DNA from: Promerops cafer
Lineage: Eukaryota > Chordata > Aves > Passeriformes > Nectariniidae
Length of the DNA stretch: 64,000 nucleotides
Direction of reading: 5' to 3'
Assembly (NCBI GenBank): GCA_013398275.1
Contig: VZSE01011604.1
Coordinates: 573,695-637,694, forward strand
In this document: piece by piece, positions 35,817 through 46,425 of the stretch
Numbering within the stretch: position 1 is the first letter of the stretch
Layout of the letters: the number at the start of each line of letters is the position of its first letter
Made by a program: the position numbers and the translations under genes
Notes under the pieces: model-generated
Seen by the model: only the letters and a program-made list of their open reading frames with translations
Told to the model about the DNA's origin: nothing
The model's database searches: none

Positions 35817-36150
35817 GACAAAGGGTAGTAGTTCATGGGCCCTGATGAGGTGCAGCCATGAGTTCTGAGGGAGCTGCTTGATGTCATTTTGAGGCAACTC
35901 TCAATTATTTTTGAAGGCTCCTGGAGAGATGCGTGAGGACTAGAAGAAAGAAAATGTCATTCCTAACTTCAAGAAAGACAAAAAGGAGGAGCCAGGGAAC
36001 TATAAGCCAATCAGATACATCTTGATTCCTGGGGTAGGTGATGGAGCAGCTAATCCTGGAATACATTTCTAGACATGTGAAGGACAAGCAGGTGATGAGG
36101 AGTAGTCAGCCTGGTTTTACCAGGGGGAAGTTGTGTTTGACCAACTTAAT
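35817..36150 (+). repeat. CR1 (outer copy), 5' portion: start of reverse transcriptase region
   Basis: The sequence ttcatgggccctgatgaggt, then ctgagggagctgcttgatgt, then ttcaagaaagacaaaaagga, followed by agccagggaactataagcca, follows the CR1 ORF2 segment at the start of the reverse transcriptase, with stops in all frames. It ends at gtttgaccaacttaat, where a second CR1 has inserted, and resumes at 36902. Confidence 0.85.
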
Positions 36151-36894
36151 CACAGAATCATAGAATCACAGAATCATAGAATTATAGAATCATTTAGATT
36201 GGGAAAGGGTCATTGAGTCCAGCTGTTAACACTACCAAGCCCACCACAAAATCATTTCCCTAAGCATCACATTTACATGTCTTTTAAATATCTCCAAGGA
36301 TGCTGACTCCCCACTTTCCTGGGCAGCCCATTCCAATGCTTGATAACCCTTCCAGTGAAGAAAATGTTCTTAATCTTCAACGCAGACCTCCTGGAGTACA
36401 ACTTGAGTCTGTTTCCTCTTTACCTATACTTTGTTACTTGTGAAAAGACACCAACCCCCATCTCACTGAAACCTACTTTCAAGTAATTGTAGAGAGTGAT
36501 AAAATCTCCCTGAGCATCTTTTTGCTGGCTAAATAACTTCAGTTCCCACAGAGGTTCCTCAGAAAATTTCTGCTCCAGACCCTTCGCCAGCTCTGTTGCC
36601 TTTCTCTGGAAACACTTTTAACACCTTAATCTTGTACTGAAGGGCTCAAAGCTGAATACAGGATTTAAGGCGTGACCTTACCAGTGCTGAGTACAGAGGG
36701 ACGGTCACTGTCCTATGGCTGCATTAATTTTGATACAAACCAGGATGCCATTGTCCTTCTTGGCTACCTGAGCACATGCTGGCTCACATTCAGCAAGCTG
36801 TCGATCAGCACCATTTTCCTCTCAGCAGTTTTTCAGCCACTCTTCCCCAAAACCTATATTGTTGCTTGCGGTTGTTGTGACCCAAGTACAGGGT
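36151..36894 (-). repeat. CR1 (inner copy) inserted into an older CR1
   Basis: It starts with cacagaatcatagaatcaca and gaatcatagaatta, the reverse complement of the CR1 terminal octamer array. It then runs through the antisense 3' region (tgggcagcccattccaatgc, tttcctctttaccta) into upstream ORF2 or 3' sequence, and breaks off at 36894. It is flanked by acttaat (36144-36150) and acttgat (36895-36901), a 7-bp direct repeat with one mismatch that belongs to the interrupted outer CR1. This is a clean minus-strand insertion, 5'-truncated at about 744 bp. Confidence 0.92.
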
Positions 36895-36901
36895 ACTTGA
36901 T

Positions 36902-37619
36902 GAACTTCTATGAAAAAATTACTTGCCTGATAGGTGAGGGCAAAGAAGTGGATACTGTTTACTTGGACTTCAGTCAGGCCTGTGACCCTGTCTGGTAAGA
37001 TCCACTTAGAGAAGATGACAAAATATGGGCAAGATTAGCAGTGAGGTTAATTGAAAACTATCTAAACAGCTAGGGCCTGAGGATGGTGATCAGTGGCACA
37101 AAGTCCGGTTGGAGGCCTTTCCTGGGAAACCTCAGTACAAAAGAGACATTGACAAAGAGTCCAACAAAGGGCTACCAGGATCACTAGGGGACCTGAAGCA
37201 TCTCACACATGAGGATAAGAAGGCAGAGCTGGGACTGTTCACTCTGTAGAAGAGAAGGCTTAGGAGGGTGAATCTCATCAATGTATATAAATATCTTAGG
37301 TAAATACCTTAAGGAACGGTGCAAGGAAGACAGACCTAGACTCTTTTCAAAAGAGTTTGCCTAAAGGCAACAGGCACAAACTGAAACACAAAAGGTTCCT
37401 TCTGAACATAGGAAACACTTTTTCACTTTGGCAGTGGTAAAACACCAGCACAGGTTGCCCAGAGAGGTGGAATCTCCATCTTCAGAGATACTCAAAATCT
37501 ATTTGAATATGGTCCTGGGCAATCTACTCTAGATGGCTCTGCTTGAGCGAGAGGTTCAACCCAGTGACCTTCAGAGTTTCCTTCCAAGTTTCATCATTGT
37601 ATGATCCTGTGGTGCTGTG
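36902..37619 (+). repeat. CR1 (outer copy), 3' portion
   Basis: It resumes immediately after the inner copy with gaacttctatgaaaaaatta and encodes a reverse-transcriptase piece, GKEVDTVYLDFSQACDP, whose YLDFSQA block holds one of the catalytic Asp residues (motif A). Near 37118-37122 the text jumps from the mid-RT segment to the ORF2 end (ctcagtacaaaagagacatt), so several hundred bases including the second catalytic Asp box are deleted. The 3' region then runs to a worn terminal tail (atcattgtatgatcctgtgg). Confidence 0.87.
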
Positions 37620-38873
37620 AAAGTAGATCTTCTCTCTCCTAAGACAGGGAGCTCAAGCATGTCCATGAGAGTGCCTCCAAGTCTCTCCAAACATCCATGT
37701 TATCTATAGACAAAGATTTTACTTCTCAAAACAGACAGACGATAAAGAGCAGTAGGCATACTATATGGGGTCTTCCACACTGTTATTCTCCAGGCCTTGG
37801 CATTCTCAGCTGCAAGGTCACTTGAACAAATCTACCATTCTCACCACTCTTCTGCTTTTAACCTCTTCCTGCCAACAAGGACCAAACAAGTATTCAGCAG
37901 TGAGAGGTGCTGAGTACTTCCAATCTTATTGTTCTTGAGTACATGAACCTGCTTGGACTGAGAATGCAGCAGGCAAGTCTTCTCTAGGAGTCCTTTTTCC
38001 AATCCTCACAGAAGGGCTCTGGCAGATTTTTTTTTTATTTTTTTTTTAAGGCTATTATTTAAAACAAGAAGACAATCTGTCTGGGTTTGGTTTTTTTTGG
38101 TCTTTTTTCCCCACACAATGACAGAAACAGTTATATTCACTCACTCAGGATATGAGGCAGCCAGATGCAATTACTCCTGCAAATTTCCAAAGGCCTGAAT
38201 AGATATAGATAGCAATAAAATGTTATTGAATAGACATGGATATGGAGGAGTAACAGAAGCTGTGACTGCAGGACTGCTCTGAAGGTGAAGAGTCTGTCTG
38301 GTCTCTGCTATTATCAACATAGTGAAAATTAAGCATTCAATAGAAGCAAACTCTCCCAGGCTCTGCTTTCCCCATCTGAGGCTTCATATAAGATCCCTGG
38401 ATGAGTAATTCCATGACTGCACAGTTAGGGGCTCGTATGCCACCCCTCTCTCTCCAGATGTACTGAAGCGTCTCTGATGCTTCAAAGGATGTTGCAAAGG
38501 AAGGGGAGGCTGAGCAGTTACTCTGGGTTCTGAAAGCACATCTCTATATGTGGTTTTATACTGCCAATTCTTGAAACAAATTTAGTACTAAATCACTATC
38601 CCCTGGTCAAAAAGTTTCTGGGCGCAAAGACAGAATCAGCAGATGTGCCAGTGAGTGGCATGCTTTTATCCAAAGTCTTCAAGTTCTTGCATCAGAACTA
38701 TGTACTTCTCACCCATGCATGTTCTGGAGAAAACAGATTAGTATGGGAAATATTCTTTAGCATCTCTAAAACCTGGAGACACAGTAGTAAAGCCTGTATG
38801 CCACTCATGCTTTGACTTCCTCCCCACCAGATATCAGATATACCAAAAAAGCCTGATAAAATACATAGAGAGA
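37620..38873. other. Unique sequence
   Basis: Moderate GC, no recognisable repeat or coding exon. T-rich runs at 38029-38048 and 38090-38107. Confidence 0.5.
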
Positions 38874-39076
38874 ATCATAGCATTGTTTAAGTTGGAAAAG
38901 AACTCTGAGTTCACCCAGTCCAACTGTTAACTCAGCACTGCCGAGTTCACCACTTAACCATGTCCCTCAGTGCCCCATGTACACAAATGCCTTCAGGGAT
39001 GGTGAATCATCAACTTGCTCAGGCTTGACAGCCCTTTTGGTGAAGACATTTTTCCAAATAGCCAATGTAAAAAAGT
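38874..39076 (-). repeat. CR1 3'-end fragment (about 200 bp)
   Basis: gagaatcatagcattgttta followed by agttggaaaagaactctgag is the antisense CR1 3' terminus. The body agtccaactgttaactcagc, then accatgtccctcagtgcccc and aaatgccttcagggatggtg, follows in order. It ends at about 39076. A 61-codon plus frame (39015-39200) starts inside it and has no meaning. Confidence 0.9.
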
Positions 39077-40364
39077 ATTAAGCTATTTCTGTATCTCTCG
39101 CAAAGATGTTATACTTAGGCTTATATTCCAAAGTCTACATCACTTCCAATACTATTTCATTACACAATGCCAAAATGAAATTATGAAATCACAGATATGA
39201 ATTTCATTCTAAAAGCTAAATGAAAGGTTGCACTGCAGTAGACTGCAATTTAGAAAAAGATACATGCCACTAGTAAAAAGATAATAGTGTTTGGTGAGAA
39301 GCATTAGGCTAATCTGATTAAACTTATCTTTATTGGTTTTAGAAAGTAACAAATAATTTAATCCTTCTCAGTGAAATAATAGTGATTAACTAAACACCAT
39401 TTGTTGATGGCTTTCTAATCTATTGTTCACAGAAGCAAGTAAAAAGATAAGTAAAATTAATTTTTTTAAGGATCTCTCTCCCAAGATATGTTTGAAAAAT
39501 ACCTAAGAAAGTAATCATCTAAATTCTGGCAAATATTAGGTAAGACTGATACTTTTTTCTCAGTTTAGAAAAATATTTGCCACTTTATTACACTTCTGTC
39601 TGACAGTGGTACTGCACTGTAACAATGATGGATGATAGCTATCTATTTATTTATCCACTGGGAAATACAGACTTACCAAATTGTAGTCTGGGGACAGGGA
39701 AAGGAATAAAAATGAAAATTCAAGAACTTTGTCAAATGTCAGACTCAAAATTATAAATTCCAGAGCCTTTTTTTTTTTTTACAGCTCTACATTGGCAATG
39801 GAGAAATAGAAAATGTATGAACAAACTTGAAACGTATATAATTTAAAAATAGCTGGTTTTGTAATGGATCAGATCAGTCTATTTGAAAGTTTTCCCTTAC
39901 AGAAAACATGCCAAACACAACTGACTGTGGGAGGTGCCACAGCAGTGTGAGAAATTTACGTTCAAAGCATCACTGTAATGTTAAAACTTGGAATACAAAA
40001 GCAAAACCAAAAGAAATTCCTCCCCCACTCCCCCCCCCATCATGCCCAAAAACCTTTCAGGGCATTCAAAGAGACAGTCAACATCAACAAGCACAGGAGG
40101 CAAGACAATGCTGCTGACGTGCTTATTGCTCAGAAGCACATGAAGTAGGAAGAAAAAGTTGGGAAAACTCTGGACAACCTGTATGTCCCACTGGTATGTT
40201 GAATTGTTTACATATATAATAAAAGAGAAATCTTGGATATTCTTTATGGAAAGTTACATTCGCAAAATTCTTGTATGCTAATTGGAAATGTTTATAATTA
40301 GTACAGGTTACTTATATTTTCATTAAATTAGCAAGTATCCAGCATCAAGACCTCAACTCTTAGC
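39077..40364. other. AT-rich unique sequence with a small unassigned frame
   Basis: A 69-codon plus frame at 39908-40117 contains two Cys pairs (CGRC near residues 7-10, later HHC) and a Pro run (PPPLPPPSCP) encoded by a C-rich tract at 40020-40040. The Cys/His content is suggestive of a small zinc-binding or CR1 ORF1-like segment, but I cannot align it and it lies about 250 bases before clear CR1 ORF1 similarity. Nothing else is supported. Confidence 0.35.
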
Positions 40365-41001
40365 AGGAAAATAAGGGTAGTTGTAAAATGAGACTGCCTT
40401 CCAGGGGAACAAAGGGCCCAGTATGAGACTGGATACAATTCACAGGGAAGTCTGCTGTCTCCTAGGAGCACATATAAGGGACATTGAAAGACTCTCCAGT
40501 CTACCAAGGCCCTCTGATTACTATCCACTATTAGTTGTTCCAACTGGCAATGACGAAATAACAAAGACAAATTCAGGGGCAATCAAAAGAGACTTCAGGG
40601 CCATGTAATCATTGGTAGTGGGATCAGGAGTACAGATAGTGATTTTCTCAGTTCTTCCAGGAACAAGGAATAATATTGATAGGAATAGGCAGACCTATCC
40701 AATCAATGCATGGCTCTGAGGTTGATGCCAATGGAAAAATGTTGGGTTTGTTGGCCATGGAATGATCTATCTAACACTTGATCGACTGACATCTGAAAGG
40801 ATGCACCTGTCTCAGAGGAGAAAAAGAATTCTAGCACAGGAGCTAGCAGGGCTCATTGACACTGCCATAAACTGGCTTGGAAGGGGGGAAGGGACAAAAC
40901 CAGACTTGCCAGTGATGAGTGATGGCATGGTGCTCCAAAATTTGAGGAAACAAGAACTGATGGGATCCCTCATCTCTTTCACGAAATGTTGGCTATGTTG
41001 A
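40365..41001 (+). pseudogene. CR1 ORF1 remnant (SGNH-esterase-type)
   Basis: CR1 ORF1 proteins carry an SGNH-hydrolase (esterase) domain. Here the block-I GDS region reads stop-D-C-L at 40389-40400 after VVVK, so the catalytic Ser position is Cys (TGC) behind a stop. Further on a readable frame (40423-40608) contains LDTIHREVCCLLGAHIRDI and SDYYPLLVVPTGNDEITKT, the latter matching the block-III GxND region. A later frame (40762-41001) has HLSQRRKRILAQELAGLID, the C-terminal helix region with the catalytic His neighbourhood (HLS). Three frames are needed to follow it, so it is a pseudogene. The 5' end is truncated at about 40365. Confidence 0.8.
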
Positions 41002-41030
41002 CTACAAAGTAGCACACCTGGAATGTTTCT

Positions 41031-42420
41031 CCACCAATTCCTGTGGCTTGGGGAACAAACAAGAGGATCTCAAGGCTTTGGTCTGGTTCCAGAGATATGA
41101 CATAATTGGCATAAGTGAAACCTGGTGGGATGAGTCCTGTGACTGGAGTGCCCTGCTGGATGGTTACAGGCTCTTCAGGAGGGATAGGCAGGGCAGAAGA
41201 GGCAGAAGGGTAGTATTGTATGTAATAGAAGGGGTGGAATGAGTGAAGCTCAAAGTTGGCAATGGCACTGTTGAGAGCATCTGGATAAGAATGAAGGGAC
41301 AGTTAATACAGATGTCATTGTGGGAGTCTAGTATAGACCTCCTAGCCAGGACATTGATGCTGACAAACTCTTCTTTAAGGAACCAAGGTACACTTCGAAG
41401 ACAGAGGTCTTGGGAATCCAGAGAAGTCCCAGATAACTGGAAACTGGAGAACATTGTCCTGATTTTCAAGAAGGGCATGGAGGAGGACCCCAGAAACTAC
41501 AGGCCTGTCAGTCTCACTACAGCGGCTGGTAAACTTATGGAGAAGATTATTCTGGGGGAATTGAAAAACATCTGAAAGGCAATGCAGTCATTGATCATGG
41601 CCAGCAAAGCTTCATAAGAGGAATGTCCTGCTTATCAAAACTGATTTCTTTTTATGACAAGGTGAACCACTTCAAGGGAAGCCAGTTGATGTAATGATTT
41701 TAGATTTCAATACTGTCTCCCACAGGATTCATCTGAACAGAATGTCCAGTTCACAGGTGGATAAACACATCATGTGATGGGTGGATGACTGGCTTACAGG
41801 TCAGGTCAAAGGGTTATAGTGAATGGGGTGACATCAGACTGGCAACCCGTCACAAGTGGGGTTCAGCAGGGCTCCATCTTCAGTCCTGTGCTCTTCAACA
41901 ACTTCATAAATGTCATGGATGCAGGACTGGATTGCAAGTTCACAGATGATGAAAGCTGGGAGGAGCTGCTGACTCTCTTGAGGGCAGGGAGACCCTGCAG
42001 AGAGACCTGGACAAATCAGAGGGCTGGGCAATTACTGACCAAATGAAGTTTAACAGGGAAAATAATTGGATTTTGCACCAGGGATGGAACAACCCTGGAT
42101 ATATGCTGGAGAGCAGTGTGGCAGAAAGTGACCTGGGGGTCCTGGTGGATGGGAAGTTGAACATGAGTCAGCAGTGCCCTGGCAGCCAGGAGGGCTGTGT
42201 GTCCTGCGGGGAGTCAGGCACAGCATCACCAGCCAGGCAAGGGAGGGGATTGTCCTGCTCTGCTCTGCACTGGGGCAGCCTCACCTCGAGTGCTGGGGGC
42301 AGTTTTGAGTGCCACAATATAAAAAAGACATTAAACTATTAGAGAGTGTCCAAAGGAGGGCAACAAAGATGGTGAAGAGCCTTGAGGGGAAGCTGTATGA
42401 GGAGCAGCTGAGGTCACTTG
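41031..42420 (+). pseudogene. CR1 ORF2 remnant (endonuclease + reverse transcriptase)
   Basis: The frame at 41048-41242 reads an apurinic-type endonuclease piece: IIGISETWWDESCDW with the catalytic Glu in SETWW, then GYRLFRRDRQGRRG. After a stop and a shift the frame 41243-41575 keeps a little more endonuclease and then jumps to reverse transcriptase: VPDNWKLENIVLIFKKG, then DPRNYRPVSLTTAAGKLME. Frame 41819-42046 holds VQQGSIFSPVLFNNFINVMD and, where the catalytic (F/Y)xDD box is expected, FTDD. The C-terminal part (LGVLVDGKLNMSQQCPGSQ) follows at 42100-42190. The endonuclease C-terminal half and the linker to the reverse transcriptase are deleted. Confidence 0.88.
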
Positions 42421-42804
42421 GTCTGTTCAGTCTGAAGGAGACTGAGGGAAGACCTCATTGTAGTTACAACTTCCTCATGAGGGGAAGAGAAAGGGCAGGC
42501 ACTGATCTGGTTTCTGTGGTGACCACTGACAGGACCTGAGGGAATGGCCTGAAGTTGTGTCGGGGAGGTTTAGGTTGGATATTAGAAAAAAGTTCTTTTT
42601 CCAGCAGGTGCTTGGGCACTGGAACAGGTTCCCCAAGGAAGTGGTCACAGCATCAGCCTTAAAGAGTTCAAGAAGCATTTGGACAATGCTCACGGTCACA
42701 TGGTGAGACTTTTGGGGATGGTGCTTTGCATGGCCAGGAGTTGAACTTCAATGATCTTGGTGTGTCCCTTCCTCAGCTTATTCTGTGATTCTGTGATTCT
42801 ACAA

Positions 42805-45430
42805 TTTTGTGAAGTAAGCAAAGGGAGGGGTTTTTTATATTTTCAGATGATGATGATGAATAGATGTTAAAGCAGTACATGCAAGAAGAATATAGAAAAA
42901 CATGGGGTTTGATACAGTGTATAAAGTCTAGTTTTCTCTTTTTCCTAACAGCACTGAGCTTATGGTATAAATTAATAACTGTTCCAAACATCATCTTTTT
43001 TGCTTCAACTTTAAGTCCACAGGTTCTTGGGAAATGTCACTACAAAGCATACATGAAATCTGAGAGTTCTGAACTATTCTAACTCTACTTAAAAACTTTA
43101 TTCATAATTTCCTTTCCTAAAACCATTTTTTGGTCTTATAATTACTTTTTTTCTTCTAATTAATGCCAGGCAATCTCCTAAAGTCCTTTGTTTTAATGTG
43201 TAAATTGTTCGTCAGAAGTTTCTTTTCCACTTACGCAGGATTTAAAAAAAATCCCTTTTATGCAAAATGAACTTTTATAATCGGCTGTCACCTTAATTGA
43301 GAAATGATAATTTTTACCATTAGCGTTTTTTAGGAAAAATTGTTTTGAAGTATCACTCTTGGAGAGAATATGTTTTAGTCCTGTGTCATCTTCTGATTTA
43401 TCATGGCAATTTTAAGTCTTGTGTAATTGTTTTGACCTAAAATTAGAAAAAATGTGTTAGTTTCCATTGACTGGACAGTATAGCAGTTCTTGCAATGACA
43501 CTATACATATCTATATATACATAAATAACAGTAATTCCACTTTCCACTCTCTAATCATGTCTGGCTAGGGGTTTAAGATAACCATTATAATTTAAAAAAT
43601 GTATATAAATACACATATAGCTTTGTACTCAGACATGAAATGCCGCCATCCACAATCAGAAAGTCTGGAATCCTTCTAAATGAGGAAAAAGTAGAGAAAG
43701 AAGATATTAACATACTAGAAATGCTTTTCTTGACATATCTGTGTCTTGACTTGTCTCAAAGTATTGGTTCAGGATAAAGCTTTTTTCTACTTTTTTGTTT
43801 TATTACCTAAGTAACCAAGACTACTCTTTCCCATTACAGCTTTACTACAATCATATGTGTGTCTAATTTGCTTTTTTTCTGTTTTTTATGTCCCCCTGTA
43901 ACTGCTAAATATGTTGATGGACACATTGTATACCATTACAAATCACTGTCAACCTTTTTGTAGACACATTCTGTCTGGTTATACTAATTCCTTCCTTTTT
44001 ATTTAAGCTATTTTTTTTTTGCCTCATAAGCTCTTTAAAGAAGAACAATTAACTATTTGGAATTCAAACCTGTTGAATTGGCTCTTAAGTACCAACGTAA
44101 TACTAATAACAACACCATAATATTAATTATGTCATTACCATTAAGAGAGGACTGAACAGAACAATATGTATCTTCTTTTTATCCATAGACAAGCTAGTTT
44201 AAAAGGAGAAAGGAATATTTTGGGGTGAAAATTATCTCACAAAGAGAGAATTTTCAACTGTGCTGAAGTTTTTTTTGTGGATACATTTATTTATTTTGTT
44301 AAATTTCCTCAGACAGATTGGGTAAGAAAAATACATAAAATAATGTTAAAATACATTCAAATATTTAATTTTTCAGTCAGGTTTTACTTGCACAATCTGT
44401 AACTGCTGGAATGTAATAACAGTTGTTTCCTACTAAGCTCCCTAGAACACAAACCCTTGCAAAAGCAATTCCCAAAGATTTGTTACAACTTATTCTTTGT
44501 ACAAAAGATTCTTTTTGTGGAGTTTATCAGGAGATTATTTAAAAGGTATAAACTGATACAGCATGTTCAAGATCTCAAATTAAGTCTGCAGACAGACCCC
44601 CTGTGAGGACTGTAAATGACTTCCAGATAGCTCTGCTTAAAAGCTCTGTTACCAGTGGGGTCTCAGTTAAGTCAGAATAAAACTTACCATTCTTTTTGTA
44701 TTCTTCAGTAAGGAAACATAAAATAAGTTTTACTTGATACTGTATGCTTATTTTTCTAAGATAACTTACTGGAGATTGGGAAAAAATTACAACTTCAAAT
44801 ATGAGCCTTCTTGTTTGCTCAAGGAGGAGGCTTTTGACCAGTTCCAAACTGCAGTGCACAGGCTGAGCTGTGAAATGGGTCACAAGAAGGTTTATGATGG
44901 GGTCATCAGCAGTGAGGCAACAGCCGGTAGCTACCTGTATTCCAGGCTTTAGTGATGTGACTTGTTGATTAGCAGAATTTGGACATTTCTAATGAAAGAA
45001 TAATAACTGAATTCTTTCTCACTTTCATTTTTCCTTATGTTCTAGCTTTTTTTTTCTCCAATGTGTAAAAGAGAAACACCTTTTTCCATTCTCTGAGATT
45101 TTTTTGCACTCTCATAAATTTCTTCCTTATTAAAGCTGTTGTACCAGACAGTAGAGCTAGATTATAGGGCAAGACTTATAGGGTGAATGCTTTATGTGGT
45201 CGAACCCAAACAGTTTTCGGGAAAAAATTTGGCAGTAGAGAGAACCTTTCAAGCCATCACTTATCTGCTAAAGGGGGTCCTGTCATAGGAGCGGATTGTG
45301 GTCTCCTGTTTATTCTTCATGGGCATGTATTAAAGCAGTACACTGTGGCTGCTGCTCAGAACAGGAGTGGGTTGTTTTCCTCCTGTGCAGACTGGGGTGC
45401 AGGAAATACTCTGACAGTAGTGCATATCAC
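42805..45430. other. AT-rich unique sequence
   Basis: No repeat family. A GAT-type triplet run lies at 42846-42859. Opposing frames at 44575-44883 (minus, 102 codons) and 44734-44952 (plus, 72 codons) overlap and have no recognisable domain. A T-rich tract lies at 44012-44020. Confidence 0.5.
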
Positions 45431-46425
45431 CGAATCTCAGAATCATTAGGGTTGGCAGGGCACCTCATCTAATGGACCTTAGAGATCATCTAATCCAACC
45501 CCCAGGCCAAGGTAAAGGCAAAGAAACTCTTCCTCATGTTGAGGTAGAACAACTTGTGTGTTAGTTTATGGTCATTGCTCCTCATCTTGTCACTGCACAC
45601 CACTGAGAAGTCTTGCACCGTTCTCTTAGCGCTCACCTTCATGTTATTTATTTGCATTAATAAGATCCCTTTTCTCTCTTCTCTAGACAAAAAGGAGTCC
45701 CTCAGTCTCTTCTCATATGAGAGATGCTCCAGATCCCTCGCCATATTTGTGACCGTCTGCTGGACCCTCTCTCTTTTAAGTATTTTACTGAGGGTCCCAG
45801 AACCAGGCACAATATTTCAGATGTGGCCTTATTCAGGCCAAGCAGAGAGGCAAGATCAACTCCCTCCACCTGCTGACCACTTGCTTCCTTCTGCACCCCA
45901 AGGTACCATTGTCCCTCCTGGCCACAGGAGCACTGCTGGCTCATGGTCATCTTGTGACCCACCAAGGCTCCCAGGTCCTTCTCTGCAGAGCTGCTCTCCA
46001 GTAGGTTGAGCCCCAGCCTGTGCTGGTGCTTGGGGTTATTTCTCCCCAGGTGCAGGACCCTGCACTGGCCCTTGTTGAACCTCACTGGGTTTCTCTGCCC
46101 ATCTAGGTCCTGCTGAATGGCAGCACAGCCTTCAGGTGTATCAGCCAGTCCCCTGAGTTTTGTACCAGCATTCTACCTCTGTGTCCAGTTCATCGATAAA
46201 CAACTTGAATAAGACTGGAGCCAGTATTGATTCCTGCAAAACACCACTCACTACACAGCTCCAGCTGGATTTTTCTTTGCTGATCATGACACTCTGAGGT
46301 CTGCAATTCAGCCAGTTCTTGATCCACCTCACTCTCCTTTCATCTAATTGCATTTCCTGAGCTTATCTATGAAGATAGTATGTGTGGCAGCATCAAAAGC
46401 CTTGCTGAAGTAGAGGGAGAAAATA
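45431..46425 (-). repeat. CR1 retrotransposon, 5'-truncated, with ORF2 remnant
   Basis: The plus strand starts with a worn terminal tail (cgaatctcagaatcatta) followed by gggttggcagggcacctcat, the antisense 3' end. On the minus strand a frame at 45702-46085 carries MRFNKGQCRVLHLGRNNPKH, then SSAEKDLGALVGHKMTMS, the ORF2 segment after the catalytic box. The frame at 46141-46353 carries WIKNWLNCRPQSVMI, then VLQESILAPVLFKLFIDEL, the segment before it. Between them the (F/Y)xDD catalytic box is missing, with a shift and a short deletion. It ends near 46425 in the early reverse-transcriptase region. Confidence 0.93.

Larger units (their letters stand above)
40365..42804 (+). repeat. Long CR1 retrotransposon with both ORF remnants and intact 3' tail
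   Basis: This is the most complete CR1 in the window, about 2.44 kb on the plus strand. In order it holds an ORF1 remnant (40365-41001), an ORF2 endonuclease piece (41048-about 41390), reverse-transcriptase pieces (about 41390-42100), the ORF2 end, a 3' untranslated region, and a terminal tail attctgtgattctgtgattc at 42780-42799. The family's full length is about 4.5 kb, so 5' and internal sequence is missing. The main internal loss is at about 41388-41392, where text from the endonuclease middle joins text from the start of the reverse transcriptase. Stops and shifts in every ORF make it inactive. Confidence 0.93.

Noticed and set aside
39908..40117. Cys/His frame as a zinc-finger gene or CR1 ORF1 zinc region
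   Set aside because: Cys/His spacing does not fit a standard finger, and roughly 250 bases of unrelated AT-rich sequence separate it from the clear ORF1 similarity.
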